Below, in pieces: positions 33,451 to 42,010 of a stretch of DNA of 64,000 bases. Source of the stretch: Microbacterium ginsengisoli (GTDB taxonomy: Bacteria > Actinomycetota > Actinomycetes > Actinomycetales > Microbacteriaceae). Made by a program: the position numbers and the translations under genes. Under the pieces are notes generated by a model that worked only from the letters and a program-made list of their open reading frames with translations, searched no databases and was not told the DNA's origin. Within the stretch, counting starts at the first letter, position 1. Each line of letters begins with the position of its first letter. The stretch lies in assembly GCF_000956535.1 (NCBI RefSeq), contig NZ_JYIY01000080.1, positions 62,001 through 126,000 on the forward strand, in the 5' to 3' direction.

Positions 33451-34850
33451 CGCAGCGCCGGCGCACGCCGGATCACGAGCAGGTCGAGCGCGAGGATCAC
33501 GAGAAGCGACAGCCCGAACAGCGGCAGGACGAGCCCGAGTGCCACGACGGCGGCGAGCAGCACGATGTTCGTGAACAGGGGGAGTCGCCCGCGCGGGGCC
33601 GCCATGCCCGTCGCGCCGGCGCGACGCTTCCACCACAGGACGGGGCCTGTCACGCACAGGAAGATCACGCCCAGGCAGAACGCGGTCGTGATGACGGTGT
33701 TGAGCGGGCCGAAGCGGCGCCCCTCGTGCCCGGCGATGCCTTGCGACACGATCTTCGCGAGCGTGCTGTAGTCGGCGTAGCCGTACTGTCCGACGACCGC
33801 GCCGGAGTACTGGTCGACGTGCACGGTCGTCTCGAGCGAGACATCCGATTCGGCCGGGTTCCCGTTGTTGTGCCACTGATCGCCGAAGACGCTGTAGACG
33901 CCCGTCTCACCTTCGGGGTAGGCGACGAAGTACGGCTCGGGCGCGCCCTGCGCGCGGGCGGCGGCCACGGCGGTGTCGATCGAGATCACCGAGCCCGCCC
34001 CCGTCGAGGTGCCCGTGCGCCCCTCGGCGATCGCCCACCCGGCCGGTCCCGACGATCCGTCGGTGCGCTCGATGAGGTCTCCGACGGTCGAGGATGCCCC
34101 GGGGTCCTCGCCCCAGAGCCCGGTGCCGTTCTGCGCGGCGACCTGCTGTGCCTGTGCGCCCCAGAACCCGGTCCACGGCAGGCCGGAGACGACGAGGAAC
34201 AGGATGCCGACGCCGACCCCGAGACCGACCCAGGCGTGCGTGGAGCGCACACCCGACATCGACAGGCGCTTGCGCCGGGCGCCGACGCGCGGCTTGCGTC
34301 CGAGGAAGAAGATGATGCCTCCGGTGATCGACAGCACGATCGCCCAGCAGGCGCCGAGCTCGATGACGCGGTCGCCGAGGTCGCCCGCGAGCAGCGTGCC
34401 GTGGATGCGCAGAGCCCAGTCAGAGACGAGGTCGTCGGTCGACAGGTCGCCGGTGACGCTCGCACGGAACGGGTCGACGTAGACGTTGCGGGTGGTGTCG
34501 CCGACGGCGGTGACGAACATCGTCGACCTGTCGCCCGAGTTGTCGGTGACCGAGAGGATGTCCCGGTCGGGGTAGGCGGCGCGCACGGCGGCCTCCTGCG
34601 CCGACAGCGGGGCGCGCTCCGCGCCCGCGGGTGCGCTCACGGTGAGCACGCCCGGGTGGGTGAGGGCGTCGACCTGGGCGCGGTAGAGATAGGTGAGCCC
34701 GGTGATCGCGAGGACGAGCAGCACGGGGATGACGATCGCCGAGCCGTAGAAGTGCCACCGCCAGAACGCCGCGAACCAGTTGATGCGCCGGCGGCGCGGG
34801 GCCGGTGCGGGGGTGGCGGCCTCGAGCGGAGGCGCGTCGGCGGTGGTCAT
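33429..34850 (-). CDS. PepSY-associated transmembrane protein
   Basis: 473 residues. Seen: an N-terminal cytoplasmic tail, helix 1 after 'FAAFWRWHFYGSAIVIPVLL' (family W-R-W-H-x-Y), an extracytoplasmic PepSY-like region, a helix pair around 'LGACWAIVLSITGGIIFFLG' preceded by 'LRIHGTLLAGDLGDRVIELG', then 'THAWVGLGVGVGILFLVVSG', and C-terminal 'GHEGRRFGPLNTVI' with 'VTGPVLWWKRR'. Membrane His residues in these positions may bind haem, as in related ferric-reductase-like PepSY proteins. ATG 34850 is preferred over the ATG at 34922, which lies beyond the dyad. It is divergent from the DUF5134 gene. Confidence 0.88.
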   Translation of the reverse strand: MTTADAPPLEAATPAPAPRRRRINWFAAFWRWHFYGSAIVIPVLLVLAITGLTYLYRAQVDALTHPGVLTVSAPAGAERAPLSAQEAAVRAAYPDRDILSVTDNSGDRSTMFVTAVGDTTRNVYVDPFRASVTGDLSTDDLVSDWALRIHGTLLAGDLGDRVIELGACWAIVLSITGGIIFFLGRKPRVGARRKRLSMSGVRSTHAWVGLGVGVGILFLVVSGLPWTGFWGAQAQQVAAQNGTGLWGEDPGASSTVGDLIERTDGSSGPAGWAIAEGRTGTSTGAGSVISIDTAVAAARAQGAPEPYFVAYPEGETGVYSVFGDQWHNNGNPAESDVSLETTVHVDQYSGAVVGQYGYADYSTLAKIVSQGIAGHEGRRFGPLNTVITTAFCLGVIFLCVTGPVLWWKRRAGATGMAAPRGRLPLFTNIVLLAAVVALGLVLPLFGLSLLVILALDLLVIRRAPALRQFFGSV

Positions 34851-34881
34851 GGCGGTGCTCCCGGGGTTGTCAGCAGATATT

Positions 34882-34896
34882 TCTACACATCGTAGA
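34882..34896. promoter_or_regulatory. 15-bp dyad between the PepSY and DUF5134 genes
   Basis: TCTAC-ACATC-GTAGA, perfect 5-bp arms in an unusually A/T-rich patch. It lies midway between two divergent starts and overlaps likely -10 elements (TAATCT at 34898-34903 on +). It loosely recalls BlaI/CopY-type operators, but the spacer is one base longer. Confidence 0.5.
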
Positions 34897-34942
34897 GTAA
34901 TCTCAGGGATCGTCCCACCCACCCCCTGACCGCTGGAGTGCC

Positions 34943-35542
34943 ATGTTCTCGCCGCTGTGGAGCGCGGTCTTCACGATCCTGTTCTCGGTGACCGGTGTCG
35001 TTTCGCTCGTCTCCCTCGTGCGCACCCGTCGTGCGGCGCCGGCAGGCACGCCTTTCGGCACCACCGAAGTCGTCGAGATCGCACACCTGCTGATGAGCAT
35101 CGCCATGGTCGCGATGGTGTGGTGGGCTGCGGGTGCCGAACTCACGTGGGCGCAGATCGCCGTGTTCGCGGTCGTCGCGATCGCGCTGCTGGTGTCGCTT
35201 CCGCAGGCCACCTCACGCGCGGGGCGGGTCGACCTCGCCGGACACGCCGTCGTGACCGGCGCGATGGTCTGGATGCTGGTCGCCATGCCGGCGCTCATGG
35301 GCTCCGGTGGGGACGGGGCATCCGGTCATCATCACAGCGGAGGGGCGGCGGATGCCGCGGCCCCGGCCGCGACCCCGGAGTGGATCGTCGTGCTCAACGG
35401 CGTCGTCATCGCGGTCGTCGCCGCGTTCGCGGTGTGGTGGATCGTGGGTCTCGTGCGCTCGTCCCACCATCGGGCGCGGCACGTGTGCCATGCGCTGATG
35501 GCGGGTGGGATGGCCGTGATGCTCGCGGTGATGGCGGTGTGA
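34943..35542 (+). CDS. DUF5134-type membrane protein
   Basis: 199 residues with about five or six hydrophobic helices. Seen: 'EVVEIAHLLMSIAMVAMVWW' (His/Met-rich helix), a histidine cluster 'GASGHHHSGG' in an outer loop, and C-terminal 'HVCHALMAGGMAVMLAVMAV'. The His, Cys and Met placement suggests metal, perhaps copper, handling, as does the family's frequent neighbourhood; this is inference. ATG 34943 has CTGGAG upstream. It shares a dyad-bearing promoter region with the PepSY gene, so the two are probably co-regulated. Confidence 0.75.
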   Translation: MFSPLWSAVFTILFSVTGVVSLVSLVRTRRAAPAGTPFGTTEVVEIAHLLMSIAMVAMVWWAAGAELTWAQIAVFAVVAIALLVSLPQATSRAGRVDLAGHAVVTGAMVWMLVAMPALMGSGGDGASGHHHSGGAADAAAPAATPEWIVVLNGVVIAVVAAFAVWWIVGLVRSSHHRARHVCHALMAGGMAVMLAVMAV

Positions 35543-35587
35543 CCGCCGTGGCGACGAAGCCCCGAGCAGCGTCGACGGGCGGCGCGA

Positions 35588-35707
35588 CTACTTGCGGTAG
35601 GACGAGCGGCCGACGGCCCAGAACGCGCCGACCACGGTGATGAGTCCGCCCAGGCCGATGAGGCCGATGACCCAGAGAAGGATGTCCGAGGCGAGGGTCG
35701 GCTGCAT
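35588..35707 (-). CDS. 39-residue single-span membrane peptide
   Basis: Seen: MQPTLASDILLWVIGLIGLG followed by 'GLITVVGAFWAVGRSSYRK', one hydrophobic helix with a positive C-terminal tail. ATG 35707 has GAAAGGA nine bases upstream, an ideal SD. The longer in-frame reading from 35818 has no SD and crosses the rplY leader. The function is unknown. It lies convergent with the DUF5134 gene and divergent from rplY. Confidence 0.6.
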   Translation of the reverse strand: MQPTLASDILLWVIGLIGLGGLITVVGAFWAVGRSSYRK

Positions 35708-35758
35708 GGCGGTCCTTTCGGAGATGACGGGCGATTCCCATGCTACCGGCGTCGCTGG

Positions 35759-35764
35759 TAGGCT
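35759..35764 (+). promoter_or_regulatory. -10 element TAGGCT of rplY
   Basis: TAGGCT predicts transcription from about 35771, leaving a leader of about 158 bases before the rplY ATG, unusually long for this window. Confidence 0.4.
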
Positions 35765-35785
35765 TGTGGACTGAACTTCGGCGAG

Positions 35786-35820
35786 GGATGCCGCCGTGCC
35801 GCTTCGGCGGCGAGGCATCC
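35786..35820 (+). promoter_or_regulatory. Hairpin in the rplY leader
   Basis: GGATGCC (35786-35792) can pair with GGCATCC (35814-35820), or the overlapping GCCGCCG (35790-35796) with CGGCGGC (35805-35811). The two pairings partly compete, so the leader could switch. Confidence 0.4.
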
Positions 35821-35928
35821 GTGATCGACGCAGTGATCAAGGCTCACGGCTTTCCTCACGCGCTCGCGTTCGAGTCGAAAACGCTCACCCGCTCATCGGG
35901 CCCGTGTGCCCCCATAAAGGAGAACATC

Positions 35929-36546
35929 ATGTCCGACGACTTCAAGGTCGCCGCCGAGCTGCGCGAGCAGTTCGGCAAGGGCTTCGCCCGCCGTCTGCGC
36001 GCCGCAGGCAAGATCCCCGCCGTGCTCTACGGCCACGGCACCGCTCCGGTGCACATCGCCCTCCCGGGTCACCAGGTGGGTCTGCTCATCCGCCGCGCCA
36101 ACGCGGTGCTCGAGCTCGACATCGCCGGCACCGAGCAGCTCGCGCTCGTCAAGGACGTGCAGAAGGACCCGGTGCTGCAGATCATCGAGCACATCGACCT
36201 CCTCGTCGTGAAGAAGGGCGAGAAGGTCCAGGTCGAGGTCCCCGTGGTGCTCGTGGGCGAGTCCGCCGCCGGCACCCTGGCCAACCTCGACGCCACCACG
36301 ATCTCGCTCGAGGTCGAGGCCACCCACATCCCCGAGAACGTCGAGGTCGACATCGAGGGCCTCGAGGACGGCACGCACATCACCGCGGCCGACCTGACGC
36401 TCCCGCGCGGCGCGTCGCTCGTCGCCGACGGCGAGACCCTCATCGTCGCGATCTCGATCCCGGTCGACACCCTCGCCGCCGAGGAGGAGATCGCCGAGGC
36501 CGACGCCGAGGCCGCTGCCGAGCAGGCCGAGGAGGCCGCCGAGTAA
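35929..36546 (+). CDS. rplY: 50S ribosomal protein L25 (Ctc form)
   Basis: Binds 5S rRNA in the large subunit. It is 205 residues, the long Ctc form: an L25 domain ('REQFGKGFARRLRAAGKIPA', 'VLYGHGTAPVHIAL', 'LALVKDVQKDPV'), a TL5-type C-terminal beta domain ('VEVPVVLVGESAAGT', 'LPRGASLVADGETLIVAI') and an acidic Glu/Ala tail. AAAGGAGAA lies six bases before ATG 35929. In other actinobacteria it directly follows prs; here 12 kb intervenes. A strong terminator follows. Confidence 0.96.
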   Translation: MSDDFKVAAELREQFGKGFARRLRAAGKIPAVLYGHGTAPVHIALPGHQVGLLIRRANAVLELDIAGTEQLALVKDVQKDPVLQIIEHIDLLVVKKGEKVQVEVPVVLVGESAAGTLANLDATTISLEVEATHIPENVEVDIEGLEDGTHITAADLTLPRGASLVADGETLIVAISIPVDTLAAEEEIAEADAEAAAEQAEEAAE

Positions 36547-36560
36547 TCGGACACCGTCAC

Positions 36561-36596
36561 ACGCGAGGGGATGCGGTTCGCCGCATCCCCTCGCGT
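36561..36596 (+). terminator. Intrinsic-type terminator of rplY
   Basis: ACGCGAGGGGATGCGG pairs perfectly over 16 bp with CCGCATCCCCTCGCGT around a TTCG tetraloop (36577-36580). There is no T-run, as is common in actinobacteria. Confidence 0.85.
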
Positions 36597-36636
36597 CGTC
36601 TGCGGGGGTGCGTCCCCGCTGCGAGAGGATGAGCGC

Positions 36637-37221
36637 ATGGTCGACACCTGGCTCGTGATCGGACTCGGCAACCCCGGGCCGCGGTACGAGGCGACCCGCC
36701 ACAACGTCGGGCAGATGGTCGTCGACGACCTCGCCCGCCGCCGCGGCGAGACCTTCACGGCGCACAAGGCGAACGCGCGCGTCGTCGAGACGTGGCTGCG
36801 TCCCGGGGCAGCGAAGCTCGTGCTCGCGAAGTCCAACTCGTACATGAACACGTCGGGCGGACCCGTCGCCGCCCTGGCGAAGTTCTACGGCGTGCCGGCG
36901 GAGCGAGTCGTCGTCGTGCACGACGAGCTCGACATCCCCTTCGACACCCTCAAGCTCAAGGTCGGCGGCGGCCACGGCGGTCACAACGGCGTGCGCGACA
37001 TCGCCAAAGCGCTCGGCACGCCCGAGTTCCCCCGGGTGCGCGTCGGCATCGGGCGGCCCGTCGGCCGCCAGGATCCGGCCGACTGGGTGCTCGACCCGTT
37101 CTCGTCGGCCGAGCGCACGACGCTGCCGATCCTCGTCGGCGATGCGGCCGACGCCGTCGAGCAGCTCGTCGACGAGGGTCTGCTCGCCGCCCAGCAGCGC
37201 TGGCACGCCCCGCGCGACTGA
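36637..37221 (+). CDS. pth: Peptidyl-tRNA hydrolase
   Basis: Frees tRNA from stalled peptidyl-tRNA. Seen: '[19 protein letters not shown]' with catalytic His in RHN-x-G, '[13 protein letters not shown]', catalytic Asp in '[10 protein letters not shown]', '[17 protein letters not shown]' and '[20 protein letters not shown]'. It is 194 residues long. ATG 36637 has GAGAGGA upstream; the longer in-frame reading from 36571 begins inside the terminator stem and is rejected. It is followed by mfd. Confidence 0.97.
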   Translation: MVDTWLVIGLGNPGPRYEATRHNVGQMVVDDLARRRGETFTAHKANARVVETWLRPGAAKLVLAKSNSYMNTSGGPVAALAKFYGVPAERVVVVHDELDIPFDTLKLKVGGGHGGHNGVRDIAKALGTPEFPRVRVGIGRPVGRQDPADWVLDPFSSAERTTLPILVGDAADAVEQLVDEGLLAAQQRWHAPRD

Positions 37222-37250
37222 GACCGCGACCGGATGTCCCGGGCTCGCCG

Positions 37251-37256
37251 TAGGAT
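37251..37256 (+). promoter_or_regulatory. -10 element TAGGAT of mfd
   Basis: TAGGAT is six bases before the mfd GTG at 37263; a leaderless message is predicted. Confidence 0.55.
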
Positions 37257-37262
37257 CTTCGG

Positions 37263-40200
37263 GTGACAGTTCCCGGGATCGTTCGCGCCCTCGTACCGTC
37301 CGAGACGTTCGCCGGCGCCCTCCGATCGGCGACGACAGACACCGACTTCTCCGTCGTCGACGGACTCGACGCTCCCCTCATCGCCGGCCTCCTCGAGAAG
37401 CGCCGCGAGCAGGGGGCGCCCGCGGTGGTGCTCGTCGTCGCGCCGACCGGTCGCCGCGCCGAGGCGCTCGGCACGGCCCTCGATGCGCTCGTGCCGGGCG
37501 CCGAGGTGCATCACTTCCCGGCATGGGAGACGCTGCCCCACGAGCGGCTGAGCCCCAGCGCGGAGACCGTGGGGCGTCGCCTCGACGTGCTCCGCCGGGT
37601 GGCCGCGTGGGACGGCACCCATCCGCTCGTCGTCACGGCATCGGTGCGCGGCGCGGTGCAGCCGCTCGCTGCCGGCCTCACCGATCTCGAACCGATCCGG
37701 CTCGTCACCGGTGGGCGCGGCTACGACCTCGCCGCGGTCAGCCTCGGTCTCGTCGAGCGCGCCTACCACCGGGTCGACATGGTGTCCCGACGCGGCGAGT
37801 TCGCGGTGCGGGGCGGCATCCTCGACGTCTTCCCGCCGGTCGCCGACCACCCGTCGCGCGTGGAGTTCTTCGGCGACGAGGTCGATCAGATCCGTGCGTT
37901 CTCGGTCGCCGACCAGCGGTCGCTGCCGGGCGAGATCACCGCGGTCGAACTGGTCGCGAGCCGGGAGCTGCTTCTCACCGCCGACGTGCGGGCGCGCGCC
38001 GCGCTGCTCGCCGAGCAGCTGCCGGGCCTGCAGACGATGCTCGCCCGCATGGCCGAGGGAGTGCCGACCGAGGGCATGGAGTCGCTGACTCCCGCGCTCG
38101 TCGACGACCTCGTCACCCTCGTCGATTACCTGCCCGAGCGCACCGCCGTCGCGCTCGTCGACCCCGAGCGGGCCGTCACCCGTGCGATCACGCTCGCGGA
38201 GACGAACCGCGAGTTCCTCGACGCCGCGTGGAACGCCGCGGTCGCCGGCGCGTCGACCCCTGTCGACCTCGGCGCGGGCGACTTCGTGTCGCTCCCGCAC
38301 CTGCACGAGCGTGCCCGTGAGCGCGGGGGCGTCTGGTACACCCTGTCGGCGTTCGACTCCGGCGAGGCGGATGCCGCGGCCGAAGGCCTCGTCGAGGCAT
38401 CCGGGTCGCACGTGGTGCGGGTGGCGGCATCCGCCGTGCCGTCGTTCGCGGGTAACGTCGACGGCGCGATCGCGCACGTCGCGGCCCTCGTGCAGGACGG
38501 GTGGAAGGTCGTCGTCACGGCGTCCGGTCCGGGGCTCGCCGACCGCGCACGCGACGTGCTCGCCGACCGCGGTGTCGCGGCGCGCCGCGTCGACGCGGTG
38601 CACGAGGCACCCGAAGCAGGGGTCGCGCTCGTCGTCGCCGCCGTGCTCGAGCGGGGGTTCGAGGCATCCGGTGCCCGTCTCGCCGTGCTCACCGAGACCG
38701 AGTTCTACGGGCGCACGATCGGCGGCGACGGCCGGGTCGTCAAGAAGCTCGCCTCGCGCCGGCGCAACGTCGTCGACCCGCTGCAGCTCAAGCCCGGCGA
38801 CGTCGTCGTGCACTCCACGCACGGCATCGGCAAGTTCGTCGAGCTGACCCAGCGCGAGGTCTCCAGCGGCGGGCGCAACCCGGTCAAGAGCATGCGCGAA
38901 TACCTCGTGCTCGAATATGCGCCCACCAAGCGCGGCTACCCGGGTGACAAGCTCTTCGTTCCCACCGACCAGCTCGACCAGCTCTCCCGCTACGTCGGGG
39001 GTGAGGCGCCGGTGCTCTCCAAGATGGGCGGCAGCGACTGGGCCGCGGCCAAGGGCAAGGCTCGCAAGGCGGTGCGCGACATCGCGGTCGAGCTCGTGAA
39101 GCTGTACTCCGCCCGGATGGCCGCCAAGGGGCACGCGTTCGGCCCCGACACCCCGTGGCAGCGTGAGCTCGAAGAGGCGTTCCCGTTCGCCGAGACCCCC
39201 GACCAGCTGCAGACGATCGACGAGATCAAGGCCGACATGGAGAAGCCGATCCCGATGGACCGGCTGCTCTCGGGCGACGTCGGCTTCGGGAAGACCGAGG
39301 TGGCCGTGAGGGCGGCGTTCAAGGCGATTCAGGACGGCAAGCAGGTCGCGATGCTCGTGCCGACCACCCTGCTCGTGAAGCAGCACCTCGAGACCTTCAC
39401 CGAGCGGTTCGCGGGCTTCCCCGTGAAGGTGCGGCCCCTGTCGCGCTTCCAGAGCGACAAGGAGGCCCGCGACACCCTCAACGGCCTCACCGACGGCACC
39501 GTCGACATGGTGATCGGCACGCACCGCATCCTCACCGAGAAGGTCGTCTTCAAAGACCTCGGGCTCATGATCATCGACGAGGAGCAGCGGTTCGGCGTCG
39601 AGCACAAGGACGCGCTCAAGAAGCTCAAGACCAACGTCGACATCCTCGCGATGAGCGCCACCCCCATCCCGCGCACGCTCGAGATGGCGGTGACCGGCAT
39701 CCGCGAGATGTCGACCCTCGCGACCCCGCCCGAGGACCGCCACCCGATCCTCTCGTTCGTCGGCCCCCGCAACGACAAGCAGATCGCCGCAGCGATCCGC
39801 CGCGAGCTGCTGCGCGAGGGCCAGGTGTTCTACGTGCACAACCGGGTGCAGTCGATCCAGCGGGTCGCCGCGCAGCTCGGCGAGCTCGTCCCCGAGGCGC
39901 GCATCGTCGTCGCGCACGGCCAGATGGGCGAGCACCAGCTCGAGCAGGTCGTCGACGACTTCTGGGAGCGCCGCGCCGACGTGCTCGTCTCGACGACCAT
40001 CATCGAGACCGGCCTCGACATCTCCAACGCCAACACGATCATCATCGACCGCGCCGACAAGTACGGCCTCTCGCAGCTGCACCAGCTGCGCGGCCGCGTC
40101 GGCCGTGGTCGTGAGCGCGCGTACGCCTACTTCCTGTACGACGAGCTCAAGCCGCTCAGCGAGACGGCAGCCGACCGGCTCGAGACGATCTCGGTGAACA

Positions 40201-40865
40201 ACGACCTGGGCTCGGGCATGCAGGTCGCGTTGAAGGACCTCGAGATCCGCGGCGCCGGCAACCTCCTCGGCGCCGAGCAGGCCGGCCACATCGCCGGCGT
40301 CGGCTTCGACCTGTATCTGCGCATGATCGGCGAGGCCGTCTCGGCGTTCCGCGGTGAGGAGACCGAAGGCCCGACCGAGCTGCGTCTCGAGTTGCCCGTG
40401 CAGGCGCGCATCCTCGAGAGCTACATCGACAGCGAGCGGCTGCGTCTCGAGGCCTATCAGAAGCTGTCGGCGGCGGCCGCGGCATCCGCGAAGCCCGATG
40501 CCATCGACCTCGTCATCGACGAGCTGCGCGACCGCTACGGCGAGCCGCCCGCCGACGTCGAGGGGCTGCTGCGGGTCGCGCGGCTGCGCCGCCGCGCGGC
40601 GCAGGCCGGCCTCGCCGACGTCGTCGCGATGGGTCCGAACCTGCGCGTCGCGCCGGCGCACCTCCCCGATTCGCTGCGCGTTCGGATGCAGCGGCTCTAC
40701 CCGAAGGCGAAGCTCGTCGCCTCCGGGGAGGCCCTCGTCGTGCCGTTGCCGGGCGACGGAGACCCGGTGTCGGACACCGACCTGATCGCGTGGGTCGGCC
40801 AGCTGCTCGACGCGCTCTTCCCGGTCTCCGAGCCGGCGCCCGCGGCGGCCGACGCCTCCGCCTGA
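37263..40865 (+). CDS. mfd: Transcription-repair coupling factor
   Basis: Removes stalled RNA polymerase and recruits UvrA. It is 1200 residues. Seen in order: a UvrB-like N-terminal domain ('VSRRGEFAVRGGILDVFPPV', 'RVEFFGDEVDQIRAF'); the CarD-like polymerase-interaction domain ('LKPGDVVVHSTHGIGKFVEL'); RecG-like helicase motifs with Walker A 'GDVGFGKTEVA', 'LVPTTLLVKQH', DEEQ box 'IIDEEQRFGVEHK', 'AMSATPIPRTLEM', 'STTIIETGLDISNANT' and 'QLRGRVGRGRERAYAYF'; and a TRCF C-terminal domain. The GTG start follows a -10 by six bases. No truncation is visible. Confidence 0.97.
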   Translation: MTVPGIVRALVPSETFAGALRSATTDTDFSVVDGLDAPLIAGLLEKRREQGAPAVVLVVAPTGRRAEALGTALDALVPGAEVHHFPAWETLPHERLSPSAETVGRRLDVLRRVAAWDGTHPLVVTASVRGAVQPLAAGLTDLEPIRLVTGGRGYDLAAVSLGLVERAYHRVDMVSRRGEFAVRGGILDVFPPVADHPSRVEFFGDEVDQIRAFSVADQRSLPGEITAVELVASRELLLTADVRARAALLAEQLPGLQTMLARMAEGVPTEGMESLTPALVDDLVTLVDYLPERTAVALVDPERAVTRAITLAETNREFLDAAWNAAVAGASTPVDLGAGDFVSLPHLHERARERGGVWYTLSAFDSGEADAAAEGLVEASGSHVVRVAASAVPSFAGNVDGAIAHVAALVQDGWKVVVTASGPGLADRARDVLADRGVAARRVDAVHEAPEAGVALVVAAVLERGFEASGARLAVLTETEFYGRTIGGDGRVVKKLASRRRNVVDPLQLKPGDVVVHSTHGIGKFVELTQREVSSGGRNPVKSMREYLVLEYAPTKRGYPGDKLFVPTDQLDQLSRYVGGEAPVLSKMGGSDWAAAKGKARKAVRDIAVELVKLYSARMAAKGHAFGPDTPWQRELEEAFPFAETPDQLQTIDEIKADMEKPIPMDRLLSGDVGFGKTEVAVRAAFKAIQDGKQVAMLVPTTLLVKQHLETFTERFAGFPVKVRPLSRFQSDKEARDTLNGLTDGTVDMVIGTHRILTEKVVFKDLGLMIIDEEQRFGVEHKDALKKLKTNVDILAMSATPIPRTLEMAVTGIREMSTLATPPEDRHPILSFVGPRNDKQIAAAIRRELLREGQVFYVHNRVQSIQRVAAQLGELVPEARIVVAHGQMGEHQLEQVVDDFWERRADVLVSTTIIETGLDISNANTIIIDRADKYGLSQLHQLRGRVGRGRERAYAYFLYDELKPLSETAADRLETISVNNDLGSGMQVALKDLEIRGAGNLLGAEQAGHIAGVGFDLYLRMIGEAVSAFRGEETEGPTELRLELPVQARILESYIDSERLRLEAYQKLSAAAAASAKPDAIDLVIDELRDRYGEPPADVEGLLRVARLRRRAAQAGLADVVAMGPNLRVAPAHLPDSLRVRMQRLYPKAKLVASGEALVVPLPGDGDPVSDTDLIAWVGQLLDALFPVSEPAPAAADASA

Positions 40866-40911
40866 GACCGGCGCGGCCCAGCGGCGTCGGCAGCCCTGCT
40901 GCCCGACGCGG

Positions 40912-41274
40912 TCAGCCGCGCGGCGCCGCGTCGATCACGCAGAACCGGGTGCCCTCCGGATCCTCCATCACGATGTAGTCGGCGTCGTCGGGCCGCCCCG
41001 CCCACGGCACGACACGGGTGCCCAGCTCCTCGAGCCGCGCGACCTCGGCGGCCTGGTCGTCGGCGTAGAGGTCGAGATGGATGCGCGGCGGCAGTGCGCG
41101 CTCGCTCGGCAGTTGGTCGAGCCCGACGTTCGGGCCCCGGCCGTCGGCCGAGCGCAGCAGCACGAAGTCCGTATCGACCGCTTCTCACACGGTGTAGTCG
41201 AGCGCCGCAGACCAGAACGCGACCTGCGCCTCGAGGTCGGTGACGCGGATGACGACGGATCCGAGGGTGAGCAT
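40912..41274 (-). pseudogene. VOC (glyoxalase-like) family gene with an in-frame stop
   Basis: From ATG 41274 the reading 'LTLGSVVIRVTDLEAQVAFW' then 'SAALDYTV' meets TGA at codon 30 (bases 41187-41185). It continues in the same frame with 'DTDFVLLRSADGRGPNVGLD', 'PPRIHLDLYADDQAAEVARL' and 'MEDPEGTRFCVID' to 40912. The two halves make one normal ~120-residue VOC domain, with metal-ligand positions such as H in 'RIHLDLY' and E in 'MEDPEG'. Homologues usually have Arg there (CGA), so a single C-to-T change explains the stop. It is otherwise undamaged, so the change is recent or a sequencing error. Confidence 0.85.
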
Positions 41275-41362
41275 GGCGGCAGTGTCGCACACCCGTGCCG
41301 GGAGCGGCGGCGGGGTGGCGGCATCCGTCTCGCTGAGTACGCTGACGATCGAGGAGCACACC

Positions 41363-41962
41363 ATGCGCTACGCACATCTCGGCCGCGAGCCCCGTATCGA
41401 TCCGACCGCCGTCGTCGCGCCGACCGCGGTGATCAGCGGCGACGTGACGATCGGGCCCGACTGTCAGATCCTGCACGGCGCGGTCATCACCGCCGAGGGC
41501 GGTCCGATCACCCTCGGCCGCAGTGTCATCGTGATGGAGAACGCCCTCGTGCGCGCGAGCGCCACTCATCCCGTGCACATCGGAGACCACACGCTCGTCG
41601 GACCGATGGCGAGCATCTCGGGTGCGACGGTGGGCGACGAGGTGTTCCTCGCGACGGGCGTGCGGGTGTTCAACGGTGCGCGCATCGGCGACCGGAGCGA
41701 GGTGCGCATCAACGCGGTCGTGCACCTGCGCACGGTGCTCCCCGAGCGCAGCGTCGTGCCGATCTCGTGGGTCGCGGTGGGTGACCCGGCGATCGTCGTC
41801 TCACCCGACAAGCACGACGAGATCTGGGCGCGCCAGCAGGAGCTCGACTTCCCCGGCTACGTGTTCGGTCTGGACCGCGACACCCCCGACCTCATGGTGC
41901 AGCTCACCGAGCGCTACGGGCGCTCGCTGGCGCGGCACGCGGACGACACCCCGGTCGATTGA
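41363..41962 (+). CDS. Gamma-carbonic-anhydrase-like hexapeptide-repeat protein
   Basis: 199 residues forming a left-handed beta-helix. Seen: 'HLGREPRIDPTAVVAPTAVI' then hexapeptide repeats ('SGDVTIGPDCQILHGAVIT', 'GATVGDEVFLATGVRVFNGA', 'RIGDRSEVRINAVVHLRTVL') and His residues in 'SATHPVHIGDH' that could bind metal as in CaiE/PaaY-type proteins. Enzymatic activity is uncertain. The ATG at 41363 has GAGGAG upstream, and a -10 TACGCT lies at 41338-41343. It is divergent from the VOC pseudogene. Confidence 0.85.
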   Translation: MRYAHLGREPRIDPTAVVAPTAVISGDVTIGPDCQILHGAVITAEGGPITLGRSVIVMENALVRASATHPVHIGDHTLVGPMASISGATVGDEVFLATGVRVFNGARIGDRSEVRINAVVHLRTVLPERSVVPISWVAVGDPAIVVSPDKHDEIWARQQELDFPGYVFGLDRDTPDLMVQLTERYGRSLARHADDTPVD

Positions 41963-42010
41963 GCGGATGCCGCACCCCGGCGCCGATGCGCTCGGGCCGG
42001 GCGCGCCGCA

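Noticed and set aside
36981..40661. A 1226-codon open frame on the - strand
   Set aside because: It is antisense to mfd, whose motifs are complete. The reading is Arg/Glu/His-rich and low in motif content, as expected of the complement of a GC-rich gene.
41185..41187. TGA in the VOC gene as a selenocysteine codon
   Set aside because: Homologues carry Arg, the family has no known selenoproteins, and I saw no SECIS-like stem nearby. A nonsense change is simpler.
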